DNA from: Rhizophagus irregularis
Lineage: Eukaryota; Glomeromycota; Glomeromycetes; Glomerales; Glomeraceae
Assembly (NCBI RefSeq): GCF_026210795.1
Contig: NC_089444.1
Location: 796,501-860,500 of the forward strand
Direction: 5' to 3'
DNA length: 64,000 bases
The position numbers were made by a program, and so were the translations under genes. The notes under the pieces were generated by a model, which was not told where the DNA came from, did not search any database, and was given only the letters and a program-made list of their open reading frames with translations. Below, in pieces: positions 34,690 to 46,912 of the stretch. Position 1 is the first letter of the stretch. Each line of letters starts with the position of its first letter.

Positions 34690-35690
34690 CCAGATTCGCC
34701 TAAAAAAGAAAGGGTTGAATGTTAAGGGACATTTTGCTAAAATAATAAGTTGATTCAAAGAAAACCCACTCACTGGATTTTCATGTGTCTAAAAAAACAA
34801 CCATCTAAAAAAAGGATAAATGAAATATTAGGAAACATTTTGTTAAGAGAAATGAATTAACTGATTTCTCACTAAGATCCCATGACACTAGTGTCTGTAC
34901 CATCACCTAGTAGGTCATACTTGATGTATTGAAAAATAGATTTGAACTTGAATAATAGTTCAAAGGTACTGTATACAAGGTGCTTGTCTTTAATTCAATC
35001 AATACCTTGAGCAGTAACTCAGTGTCATGGCCTCACTCTACTTAGCAGAGATGTTTTTTTAGATTCCTGATAAAGCTTGAAGACCAACTCTGCGAGGATT
35101 GTGCAAGAGAAATTTAAATAATTCCATTTTAGCTTAAATCAACCTTCATATAATCCTCATAGACATTATAGATCCGCCTAAAAAAAAAATAAAATATTAA
35201 TAACCGTTTTGTTAAAAGTATTTTAAAAAAAAACAAAGAAAAACTTACTGAAATTCATGTACAAAGAGCCAAAGAACCCAACTGTCTAATAAAAAGAAAG
35301 AGAACAAACTTTCAGTAAATGTTCATTAGAAGACAGAGTAAAGAAAAAAAAGTAGAAAATTTGCACTTATTAAAATTTCACATCCAAAGAAACCTAAATA
35401 ACCGCCTAAAAAAAATGTAAAATGTTAATAATGTTCATTTAAAGAAGGATAAAAATAAAAAAAAATTACACATACCAAAATCTTGCGTCAAAAAAATTTT
35501 TTGAAATTTTGAAACTAAAAAAAAGTTAAACCTCAAAACTTTTCAAAAAAAAATTTAAAAAGAAGTTTCAATAGTATGACCAAAACTTTTAAAAGAAAAT
35601 TAAAAAAAAAATTAAAAAGTTTTGGCTTTGATCAAAATCTTTAAAGAGTTTTAGCTCAAAACTTAATTCAATCGCCATAACACACATGAT
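34690..35690 (-). other. Array of short exon-like segments (minus strand), related to the array at 36102
   Basis: Read on the minus strand there are repeated acceptors (T-run then TTTTTTAG, often followed by GCG) at about 35401, 35168 and 34694, and donors such as GTATGT (35474) and GTAAGT (35250). Segments between them are roughly 30-120 bp. One exon-like piece contains TTCTTTGGCTCTTTGTACATG, close to TTCTTTGGCTCTTGGATACATG of the plus-strand array. A possible start ATGGCGATTGAATTAAG lies near 35690. No continuous protein model could be built, so gene or pseudogene is open. Confidence 0.4.
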
Positions 35691-36101
35691 ATAAATACCT
35701 TTTTTAACTTAATTATTTTTTTATAATTATGTTAATAATAAAAGCATAAAAATTAATAATATAAAATTCTATTATTATGTAGTAAAAATTATAGTAAGTG
35801 ATAAAAATTAATAGTAAAATTTATTATCAGTAAAATCATAAAGATACTACTATTAATTTAAACGCATATTTAATTTAAGCTATTAATTTATTAAGCTATT
35901 AATTTAACTGTTAAGCTATTTTAAGTATTAAATTTTAAGTATTTAAGTTACGTGAATCACGTAATACTATAATAATTGAACGATCAATTAAACTTTTTTT
36001 AACTTCACTCTTTCCCACACTTTCATCCTATCCTATTTCCACACTTTCGTCTTCCCCTTTTCCCATTCTTTTTCCTCTTCCCCCTTATTTATACTTTTTA
36101 G

Positions 36102-37310
36102 ATGACTTCTCAGTTCTTGGATATGGTATTCTGGTAAGTTGTGTAATTTTTTTTTATTTATTTTATCTTTTAAAAAATGGCTACTAATTCTTTTTTTCTT
36201 TTTTTGGACGGTTAGTTCTTTGGCTCTTGGATACATGGGAACTTTGGCGAGGAGGGTTTCTTTAATTTTTTTCAAATTTATCTTAATGAAACATTTTGTT
36301 AACATTTTTGTTATTTTTTTCGTATGTCCAAAACACCTATTTCAAAGGGACATAATTCGTAATGTCCAAAATTATTCTTTTTTTTGATTTTTATGTAACG
36401 AAACATTAACTAACATTTCGTGTTTTGCATTTTGTAGCTTATACGGCTTTGGACAAATGTGGATTTTGGTAGGTGGATTTTTTTTTCTAATACTATTTTT
36501 TTAATGAAACATTGCTAACATTTCGTTCTTTCATTTTTTTAGACAGTTAGCTCTTCGGGACATGTGATTTAGGTGAGGAATTGAAAATCTTTTTTTGATA
36601 ATTTATTTCTTCAATGAAACATTTGCTAATGTTTCGTTATTTTCTTTTTTTTAGAGATCCGGTTGGTAAGTTTACGAATTTGTTTCAAAAATTTATTAAA
36701 AAAAACGTTTCTAATGTTTCTAACTTTTTTTTTTTAGGAATCTTACCCAATTTTTGGATTATGGAACAGAATCATAAGTTTTCAAATACAATTCTAAACT
36801 TAAAAAAAAATGTTTTATTAACTTTTTTATATTTTTTAATTAATGGTAAATTTCAAAAAAAATTTTCAGAATTTCTCTTTAATTTTTTTTTTAAAAAAAG
36901 AAATGTTTTATTAATACTTCCCTATTTACTTTTCATAAAATTTGGTCTGAATCATATTGAGTTTCATATGTATTATTGTAAAACTTATTTTTAATATTTT
37001 TTAAAAGAAATGTTTTATTAACATTTTTTACTTTTTGTAGGGACTTCAGTCAATCCAACCCACAGAGAAATTTCGAAGGTAATGTTACTTTCAGTGTTTT
37101 TTTTAAGGGAACAGGTTTACTAACTGTTTCCTTCTTTTTTTTGTAGGGTTTACCTTTGAATTAGCTATTCCTGAGGATGGTAAGTTTTAAAGTGTCTTTC
37201 TTCGAAACTTTATTTATTTTTATTATTAAAGAATAGGCTTACTAATCATTTCTTTATTTTTTTGTAGGTTTCCCTTTGGACTTTTATTGGATGGACGGTA
37301 AGTTTTGAAG
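36102..37310 (+). other. Array of short exons with similar introns (plus strand), gene model incomplete
   Basis: A start MTSQFLDMVF at 36102 ends at donor GTAAGT 36134. A series follows of 15-60 bp exon-like pieces bounded by T-run-TTTAG/TTGTAG and GTAAGT/GTGAGG/GTAATG: for example 36543-36571, 36654-36664, 37041-37078, 37147-37179, 37269-37297. The introns share AATGAAACATT..CTAAC..TTTCGTT followed by T-runs, so unit duplication is likely. The second piece (36210) has lost its AG (TTTTTTGG), a sign of decay. Divergent from the related minus-strand array, with about 400 bp between them. Confidence 0.45.
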
Positions 37311-37319
37311 TTTCTAACT

Positions 37320-38748
37320 AATTTCGAAACTTTAATTTTTTTTCTATTAAAGAATCAAAGTTGTTACCATAGTCACCGATGATGGAGAAACTTTTGCAAT
37401 TATACGATCAATTTTTAGCCATGAAAGAAATGATTAACATTTCGCCTTTATTGTCATCAATAGGTTTAAAATTACTGGTTTAATGAAATTAGGATGTCTG
37501 GTTTATAGACTTCAAGATACGTGACAGATATGTTCTATGAGCGTAGTTGATATAAGTAGTACTTTATATTTTGTTCATTGTTGTTACAACGATAAATGTA
37601 ATAATAGTGGACATGATTTAGGGAATAATTATTATATGAGAAATATATACTTCTTCAAAGTCATTTTAATGTTAGTTAATGCTTCGCTGTGAGGTATTAG
37701 ATTAATTTTATGTGATTAGCATTGAAACATAAAAAAATAATTATCATTGCATTTACTAATTTTTAAAAAAACGTTTAATAATTCTTTATAATATATTTAC
37801 GATTTATTTACTATTATTTACTATATATTTACAAAGTGCCATAAATATATTTACAATTTGTTTACTAATATCTAACAACTTTGATAATAAATTTTTTTTC
37901 TGGTCATCATTATCATCATCGATCGTCTTAATGCGCAGTAACTGCATATAGGCTATATACAGATTAATGATTTACTAGATCGTAATGAAACTATTACTAA
38001 TTTAGTATGCCATTTAGTCACGATTTGGTCACGAGGTTTTGACTATTAATATATTTCTGTAAAAGAAGTTTCAATATAAAAGTTGTTCCATACTATTGTA
38101 CCTTTAATTTAAAAGGTGAATTTATTCTATATAGTGTAGTTGTAAATAATATTATTAATGAAAAACATAAAATTATTTGGATTTGTTCCACACAAACTAA
38201 AATAACAAATGGGAATGTAAGAGATTTTACAGGATACCTAAAATTATGAATTAATTAGTATAACAAAATATGATAAAGTTTACCTGTGAATGGAGTATCG
38301 ATACTATGAAAGGTGTAAAAATATTTGATAATAATAAGAATAAGAATAAGGTAATAAATATTATAAAATTTATTTTCAAACCAATCAATGTTAAATTATA
38401 GTTAAATAAATAAATACTATTTATTTTTTTAGTTTGAAAAAAAAATATCAGAATATTTAGTAATAAAAAGTTTATTTTTCTAAAAATTAATGATAAAATC
38501 ATCATTTATTCAATCGAATTGGAATTACTATTGCTTCTTTGGATATAAATAATGGTAACCATTTTTAAAAAATTTTATTTATACTTTAATTATTACTCAT
38601 ATTAAATCATTATTTTTTATTTAGATATTCAACTATACAATTTTATGAATCATACTGGTTTATTTCTTTTACCTTCTTTATTCTATTATACCTCAGATAA
38701 AGAAATCAAATATTGCTGGAACAATAAATACGAAAATATGTTTAATTT
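37320..38748. other. Intergenic, nothing recognised
   Basis: A/T-rich DNA without an ORF of family character, a repeat or an RNA gene that I can support. Confidence 0.5.
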
Positions 38749-39209
38749 GTGATTCACGTAACAATCGGAGAAAATTACTATTCAAATTTGGGAAGAGAAA
38801 ATAAAAACGTTTTTTGCGATTATCTCATGATTCAGTGATTCAATCTCGATGAAAGTTTTATGTCATGTAGCTCTCTACGCCTTCTATAAAATAAAAAAAA
38901 GATCTCGAAATTGGACCAATAAAATGTGAGATAATCGCAAAATCAATTTTTCCTGGGGCATATCGGATTCCAAATTTCGAATCTGACATGCTCCAGAAAA
39001 AATTGATTTTGCGATTATCTCACATTCTATTGGTCCAATTTTGACGATCTTTTTTTTATTTTATAGAAGGCGTAGAGAGCTACACGACAAAAAAATGTTC
39101 ATCGAAATTGAATCACTGTAAAATGATATAATCGCAAATAACTTTTTTATTTTTTCCCCTAAATTGAATAGTAATTTCGTAAATTTTCTCTAATTGTTAT
39201 GCGAATCAC
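38749..39209. mobile_element. Foldback element of about 460 bp
   Basis: Two arms of about 220 bp are inverted copies: GTGATTCACGTAACAAT at the left against ATTGTTATGCGAATCAC at the right, continuing through GAGAAAATT, GAGCTCTCTACGCC-like and GTGAGATAATCGCAAAATCAATTTTT pairs around a centre near 38975. No coding capacity. A short look-alike, CGTGAATCACGTAA, occurs at 35952. I could not settle the target duplication. Confidence 0.8.
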
Positions 39210-39245
39210 GAATTAATCAAATAAACTGATGATCAAACAAAGTTT

Positions 39246-39692
39246 GTGTTTGGAATTCGAAATGGACTTGTTTGGAAATCTAAACTTTACGAAAAGATGT
39301 CAAAAATGAACTTTTCATCCGAAAATTCTGATGAATTAAATAAAAAAAATAACAAAATTGTTAAATGTGATGAATACTTAAATGTTCATTCATTTAATCT
39401 ATATATGGAATTATGGATAATACTCTGTCTACATTATTTCAAAAAGCCACAACAAATGATAAAGAATCAACTGAATCAACTGAAAATTTAATTAAATGGG
39501 ATATACGTGTTGGTGATGGTAAAATTAAACTGGAAGTTTTCAAAAAAGGAAATTAATTAACATGAGAATTGAAAATTTTCATTATCCTGACAAAAAATAT
39601 ATTAGTATCAGCAATGATCATAAACTAGTTGCAAGTTCATTATTTAATAACGATGATATCGTTATATTGACAACATTTGGTATTCTTATTTA
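39246..39692 (+). pseudogene. Decayed coding fragment
   Basis: The frame at 39246 (KMSKMNFSSENSDELNKKNN..) ends at 39491; a neighbouring frame reads DKESTESTENLIKWDIRVGD, and a third reads MRIENFHYPDKKYISISNDH then KLVASSLFNNDDIVILTTFG before a stop at 39692. The pieces look like one protein broken by frame changes; the last resembles a blade of a repeated beta-structure. Family not identified. The stretch 39693-41284 holds nothing else I recognise. Confidence 0.5.
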
Positions 39693-41284
39693 ACGCAAAA
39701 ATAATTTACTATAATAATTATAATTATATGATGAATCATTCTTGTAATTCAGAATTCTATTAACATTATTTAATGCGATGATATAAATTTATTGCTGTAT
39801 TACAAAAGTAGTTAATAAAAATTATAAAACTATATACAGTATATACTCTTTGAACTTTTCACAATGAAAATGTATTATAAAAATCATTGTTTAAATGAAG
39901 ACTGAATTTTTAAAATTATTTTAAAAGAGGATGACAATTTCTTAACATTAATTACATTTTTTAATATTTTATCAAAATCTAATCTAGATGAATCTATATT
40001 GTTAACCTTTTTATCATCATTTATGATAGAATATTTGATACTAATCGAAAGATTAAATTTATCCTCATTGCTTTTTATTGTTTTTTTGAAGAATAAATAA
40101 TCATTTCTTTATATCGCTCAATAATAATAATCAAAGGACATTTCAAATTCACTTATTACGCAAAATTTTAGTTATGTTTAGAACTTTATTTTTTCTAGAT
40201 ATCTTTTCTAAAAGGCTTTCCTTTTTAATATATTATAATTTGCATGAGATTGTACAATATACATTTTTTTGATTGATTAAGTTACAAATGGTTTGACTTC
40301 TTAAATAAATTATACAAAAAGATAAAAAATAAATTCTTTTATAAATTTTTAAAATATATGTATTTAATGATGAAATGGAAATTGATTTTTTGCATTATTA
40401 CATATTTGAACAAACCGGATTTTAAATATTAAAACTTGGTATAAATTGAAATAAAAAAAAGCATATAAATTACTTACTTCCCAGCATGATATATAATAAA
40501 TATAAAATTATGAATACTATAAAATATGAATAAGTAAGAATGTATGGCTTTTTTCTTTGATATTTATTAGTTTATTTAGTTGCTGTTAAGAAACTAGGTG
40601 TTAATATTATATTGTAATACTTAAATAAGTATCAAAAATTAGAATTTTTTAAGTTTTATGTTGGATATGGCCCATAATAATATATTCAAATTATCTTTTT
40701 TATAGGGACTACAAAAAGTGTCTATTTATTTAAGAAATATAAAATATAAGTATTTAATAATTTTATAAAAATGCATGATATTATAATTTAGCCAATAATT
40801 ATACAGTTTTTGATGTATTTCCAGCAGAAACTAAAAATTTGAATGCTACTGTATATAGAGATCTAGAAAATTTGATCTATAATCATTGCTTCACTATTAA
40901 TCTCTTTGTTTACAATATAAATAATTTATCAATCTCATCAATTAAATAAGAGTAATAACTAAGTTGTATCAGAAAGGTTAGCATTATACAATTTCAATAT
41001 TTTAGATGTTCAGTTGCTATTATAATTTATGAGAAATATTGATTATGATATTAATCTAAGAAAAGAATATTAGTAAATTTTCAAAAGTATGAATTTAGAT
41101 AAATTTTTTAAACAAATAAAAGTATAAATAAACATTATTTCAATAATTATCATACTTGTATTACTTGTATTCAATAATATTTAATCTTATTACTTTATAG
41201 TAAAACTGAAAAAGTACAACATAATAATGCTTTCTATGTAATCATTGATAATAACAAATGAAGAATATATAAATAATAAAATTA

Positions 41285-44200
41285 TTAATCTTCAATCATA
41301 CAATCAAAACCCTGAGACTCTGCTTGAACTGAAGTAAGTTTGCGACTTGTAAAATATGCTTGTGGATGATATTGTATGATAGAAGTGCTTGCTTTTTCTT
41401 GTACTAAAGCTTTGTTTGCTTCTACAAATTCTTTCATATCATTTTTTAGTTGATTATCAATATCAGATACAAAACATTCATAATTTTCATCTTTGTTTAT
41501 TTCATAATATTTATTAATACATCTAATCCATCCAGATATAATATTTTCAAGCATTATTATGGTTGGTCTATTGGAAGGACTTAAATCCCAACATTTTTTC
41601 ATTAAATCTATATAGCATTTTGGAGTATTTTCCATGATTTTAGGACGTTTCCCTTCATAAACACTTAAGATAAAGTGATGATCATGTGCTTCATGGTTAA
41701 ATGGAGGAATGCCTGATGTAAATTCCCACATTATCATTGAAAAGCTATAAATATCACTTGCTGGAATATAGGGTTTTTTTCTTAATATTTCAGGCGCCAT
41801 GTAGGGTAAAACTCCATAAATTTCATTAACTTTATTATCAGAATCTTGTAAATCACTTATAGGTTTGCATAATCCTAAATCAATAATAAATATCTCATTG
41901 TAATTATCTGACATTAAAATATTACCATCATGAAAATCACCATGAGTTAAATTTGATTCATGAATTACTTTAAGTCCTAATATAATTTTTTTCAATAATT
42001 GTAACTTATCTTGCCATTTGAATTTAATTATATCAGATAAACATTTTCTCAAACTTCCTTTTTTTGCATAACTCATTACTATTATATAATTTAAATTATT
42101 TGGATCTTGAGTAATACCTAAGAACTGAATAAATTTTGAAAATGATTTTTTCTGACAACTATAATAATATTTCCACTACATAAATGATAAAAAAATCATT
42201 AAATTTTTGCAAAAGTAAATAAAATTTACCATTATATACAAATACTATACCTCATCCAGAAATCTATTATTTAAACTTGATGAATTATTAAGTGTTTTAA
42301 GAACAACCTCATAACATGTTTGTCTATTCCATTGTTGTTTATCAAAATTCCAACCATAAATAGGTCCATCTGACCAGATAGCTTTATGAATTTCACTAAA
42401 TCCTCCTTTATCATAATAATTAATACTTGACAATTTATTATAAGGTATCCACTCTAATATTTCATAACTACTTTTAGCATTTAGTTGTGTTTCCTGAATA
42501 AATTTATCAATAAATTCATTTTTACTAGCCCACTTTAAAAAATTTTGTTGAAATCGTTTAGTATTACATTGTTGACACCACTGGTAATCAGTATATTTTT
42601 GCTTGCATTCATCACATAATCCAACTACTTCATTCTTAGGATTCACTTTGTTATTTTCTACTCCTTTTTGATACCAATAAAAGGCCTTTTCTAAATTCTT
42701 TTCTGTTCCTTCTCCATTATAATAGTGGTCGACTAAATTATACATTGCCTTTTCATCACCATTTTTTGCTGCTTTTTGACACCAATGAAAGGCTTTTTCT
42801 AAATTCTTTTCTATTCCTTCTCCATTATAGTAACTATTGGCTAAATTAAACATTGACTTAGTATAATCATTTTCTGCTGCTTTTTGATACCAATGAAAGG
42901 CTTTTTCTAAATTCTTTTCTGTTCCTTCTCCATTTTCATAACATATGGCTAAATTATTCATTGCAATAATATGATCATTTTCTGCTGCTTTTTGATACCA
43001 ATGAAAGGCTTTTTCTAAATTCTTTTCTGTTCCTTCTCCATTTTCATAACATAAAGCTAAATTATTCATTCCTCCAGTATGACCATTTTCTGCTGCTTTT
43101 TGATACCAATGAAAGGCTTTTTCTAAAATCTTTTCTGTTCTTTCTCCATTTTTATAACATATGGCTAAACTATGCATTGCTTCTTTTTCACCATTTTCTG
43201 CTGCTTTTTGATACCAATGAAAAGCTTTTTCTAAATTCTTTTCTATTCCTTCTCCATAATAATAGTGTATAGCTAAACTATTCATTGCTTTTTTTTCACC
43301 ATTTTCTGCTGCTTTTTGATACCAATGAAAGGCTTTTTCTAAATTCTTTTCTGTTCCTTCTCCATAATAATAGCGTATAGCTAAATTAAACATTGCATTT
43401 TCTTCACCATTTTCTGCTGCTTTTTGATACCAATGAAAGGCTTTTTCTAAATTCTTTTCTATTCCTTCTCCACTTTTATAACATATGGCTAAATTATTCA
43501 TTGCTCCAATATGACCATTTTCTGCTGCTTTTTGATACCAATGAAATGCTTTTTCTAGATTCTTTTCTATTCCTTCTCCATCATAGTGGCTGCCGGCTAA
43601 ATTAAACATTGCATTAGTATAATCATTTACTGCTGCTTTTTGATACCAATAAAAGGCTTTTTCTAAATTCTTTTCTATTCCTTTTCCATTTTCATAACAT
43701 ATGGCTAAATTATACATTGCAATAATATGACCATTTTCTGCTGCTTTTTGATACCAATGAAAGGCTTTTTCCAAATTCTTTTCTGTTCCTATTCCATCTT
43801 CATAACATATAGCTAAACTATTCATTGCAACAATATAACCTTTTTCTGCTGCTTTGTGATACAAATAAAAGGCTTTTTCTAAATTCTTTTCTGTTCCTAT
43901 TCCATCTTCATAACATATGGCTAAACTATTCATTGCAATAATATAATTATTTTCTGCTGCTTTTTGATACCAATGAAAGGCTTTTTCTAAATTCTTTTCT
44001 GTTCCTTCTCCATAATAATAGCGTATAGCTAAATTAAACATTGCATTTTCTTCACCATTTTCTGCTGCTTTTTGATACCAATGAAAGGCTTTTTCTAAAT
44101 TCTTTTCTATTCCTTCTCCACTTTTATAACATATGGCTAAATTATTCATTGCTCCAATATGACCATTTTCTGCTGCTTTTTGATACCAATGAAATGCTTT

Positions 44201-45715
44201 TTCTAAATTCTTTTCTATTCCTTCTCCATCATAGTGGCTGCCGGCTAAATTAAACATTGCATTAATATAATCATTTACTGCTGCTTTTTGATACCAATAA
44301 AAGGCTTTTTCTAAATTCTTTTCTATTCCTTCTCCATTTTCATAACATATGGCCAAATTATACATTGCAATAATATGACCATTTTCTGCTGCTTTTTGAT
44401 ACCAATGAAAGGCTTTTTCTAAATTCTTTTCTGTTCCTATTCCATCTTCATAACATATGGCTAAACTATTCATTGCAATAATATAATTATTTTCTGCTGC
44501 TTTTTGATACCAATGAAAGGCTTTTTCTAAATTCTTTTCTGTTCCTTCTCCATAATAATAGCGTATAGCTAAATTAAACATTGCATTTTCTTCACCATTT
44601 TCTGCTGCTTTTTGATACCAATGAAAGGCTTTTTCTAAATTCTTTTCTATTCCTTCTCCACTTTTATAACATATGGCTAAATTATTCATTGCTCCAATAT
44701 GACCATTTTCTGCTGCTTTTTGATACCAATGAAATGCTTTTTCTAAATTCTTTTCTATTCCTTCTCCATCATAGTGGCTGCCGGCTAAATTAAACATTGC
44801 ATTAATATGATCATTTACTGCTGCTTTTTGATACCAATAAAAGGCTTTTTCTAAATTCTTTTCTATTCCTTCTCCATTTTCATAACATATGGCCAAATTA
44901 TACATTGCAATAATATGACCATTTTCTGCTGCTTTTTGATACCAATGAAAGGCTTTTTCTAAATTCTTTTCTGTTCCTTCTCCATAATAATAGCGTATAG
45001 CTAAATTAAACATTGCATTTTCTTCACCATTTTCTGCTGCTTTTTGATACCAATGAAAGGCTTTTTCTAAATTCTTTTCTATTCCTTCTCCACTTTTATA
45101 ACATATGGCTAAATTATTCATTGCTCCAATATGACCATTTTCTGCTGCTTTTTGATACCAATGAAAGGCTTTTTCTAAATTCTTTTCTGTTCCTATTCCA
45201 TCTTCATAACATATGGCTAAACTATTCATTGCAATAATATAATTATTTTCTGCTGCTTTTTGATACCAATGAAAGGCTTTTTCTAAATTCTTTTCTGTTC
45301 CCATTCCATCTTCATAACATATGGCTAAACTATTCATTGCAATAATATAATCATTTTCTGCTGCTTTTTGATACAAATAAAAGGCTTTTTCTAAATTCTT
45401 TTCTGTTCCTATTCCATCTTCATAACATATAGCTGAATTAAACATTGCATTTTCTTCACCATTTTCTGCTGCTTTTTGATACCAATAAAAGGCTTTTTCT
45501 AAATTTTTTTCTGTTCCTTCTCCACTTTTATAACATGTGGCTAAATTAAACATTGCTTCTATATTACCATTTTCTGCTAAGTTTTCTAAAGAATTAATAC
45601 ATTCTTTACACCACAATTTTTCAGTAAAAGGTATATTGCAATACAAACAATTTTTGGTGCTCATTGTATCAGTATCATTATCTGAAATATTTAATTTACT
45701 AAATTCCGTTTCCAT
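41285..45715 (-). CDS. Sel1-repeat (x27), zinc-ribbon, TKL-like kinase
   Basis: Two exons: 45715-42251 and 42175-41285 (75-bp intron, phase 0, after FLDE), 1451 residues. The N-terminus has a first ribbon CLYCNIPFTEKLWCKEC. Next come 27 Sel1-like repeats of 36 residues (AMNNLAICY..GEGTEKNLEKAFHWYQKAAENG), a second ribbon CDECKQKYTDYQWCQQC, the linker, EWIPYNKL, and the kinase. The glycine loop is YDKGGFSEIHKA and the beta3 lysine VVLK; the catalytic loop is HGDFHDGN (Gly for Arg), the magnesium motif DLG, then MAPEIL and CWDLSPSNRP. The tail has HPQAYFTSRKL. Sel1 repeats form superhelices for protein binding, so a scaffolded signalling kinase is likely. Non-RD catalytic loop; activity probable but not certain. 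Plus-strand frames inside the repeats are by-products. Confidence 0.92.
42660..45560 (-). repeat. Sel1 coding repeats with 4-, 5- and 6-unit higher-order copies
   Basis: The basic period is 108 bp. Blocks repeat at larger distances: the same near-identical segment occurs at 43393, 44041, 44581 and 45013, that is 648, 540 and 432 bp apart, or exactly six, five and four units. The blocks are close to identical at DNA level, implying recent unequal exchange that always moved whole units and kept the frame. Confidence 0.85.
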
Positions 45716-45912
45716 TTGTTATTTTGATTTACTGAAAAAAAAATTATTTTTTTTTTTTAATTTTCTTTGTACAAATTTTTTGACAAAAAAAATTTTTTTT
45801 CTTATTCAATTATCATGAATGAGCTACTAAAAAGAAATATTTTAACCAAAAGTAGAAGTTACGATAAAAAATTTTTTTGGGTCATTGTATTACTACAACA
45901 TGCTGTCGTGCA
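45716..45912. promoter_or_regulatory. Upstream region of the Sel1 kinase, T-run rich
   Basis: Immediately 5' of the minus-strand start codon lie A/T homopolymers and ATTTTGATTTACTG, but no clear TATA box. The region ends at the target duplication of the hAT-like MITE, so that insertion sits about 200 bp upstream of the gene. Confidence 0.3.
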
Positions 45913-46904
45913 TAGTGCTTTGACCCGGATGAAAACCGTCATCCGGATTACACAAAAAAAAAATCCAGATTATATCCGGATTGACCCGGATTTTGAATCC
46001 GGATCAGATAATCCGGATAGAAACCGGAAACTGGATTGGATTTACAAATGATCGGCAATAATTCTGGCCAGAATTCATAACGCCGGCCAGAATTACAAAT
46101 TGGCCAAAATTATCCAAGACCACGAAATTTACATAATTCCAATTTCATTAAATACTTTTATTTAAAACAATTTCTTATTATTTCAGCATTGTCTCAGACT
46201 ATTGTTTAACATTTCTTTGTAAATTAACTAATTATGAAATTTTAAACAAGATATTTTTATATACAGCTAAAGATTACTATAAATAGATGTGTTGGGTTAG
46301 TAAGGCAATTTTTTAAGGATTTGTTTCTTCTTTCAAAAATTAAAGAATTATTTGAATCAAATTATATAACACTAGTTTTAATTTTTAAAAAAAGTTGGTA
46401 TAATTATATAAATTTATAATATTGAACAATTTTTTATTTAAAACAATAATTATTATTTTGTTGTAACAAAAATAATATAAAGTTTTTTTTCTTTTGAACG
46501 TTTGAATGTGAAATCTAAAATTATTTGTTATTTGTTAATGTATAAATTTAAATAAACAAATCTGATACAAACTTCAATAAATAAATTATAATTGAAAAAT
46601 CTTCTTAAACTTACTGTATTAAAAAGTTTAATATAACGAATATAAATTTAATAAATTTTAATAAAAAAATTGGTATTAGGCGCAAAAATAATTAGCCATA
46701 ATATCATTTAGATATAGATCTTTATGGATCAGCAAAATTATTATTAATAAAAAAAAAATAATAATAATTTCATCTGGATTCTGGGTCAAACCGGATATTT
46801 TTCATCCGGTTTATAATCCGGATGAAAACCGTGAAAATCCGGATATCTGAAAAAAAAAAAATCCGGATCAATCCGGATTGATCCGGATACGGGTCGAGGC
46901 ACTA
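45913..46904. mobile_element. hAT-like MITE with ATCCGGAT subterminal repeats
   Basis: Ends TAGTGC(T/C)T(T/C)GACCCG in inverted orientation, flanked by GTCGTGCA (45905-45912) and GTCGTGCT (46905-46912), an 8-bp duplication with one mismatch. Both ends carry many copies of ATCCGGAT (itself a palindrome) and the shared GATGAAAACCGT. The 992-bp interior is A/T-rich and non-coding. It lies just upstream of the Sel1 kinase. Confidence 0.8.
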
Positions 46905-46912
46905 GTCGTGCT

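Noticed and set aside
43393-45237. Plus-strand ORFs MHFLHHFLLLFDTNERLF.. repeated four times
   Set aside because: Antisense shadows of the Sel1 repeats; their periodicity is that of the 108-bp coding unit on the minus strand.
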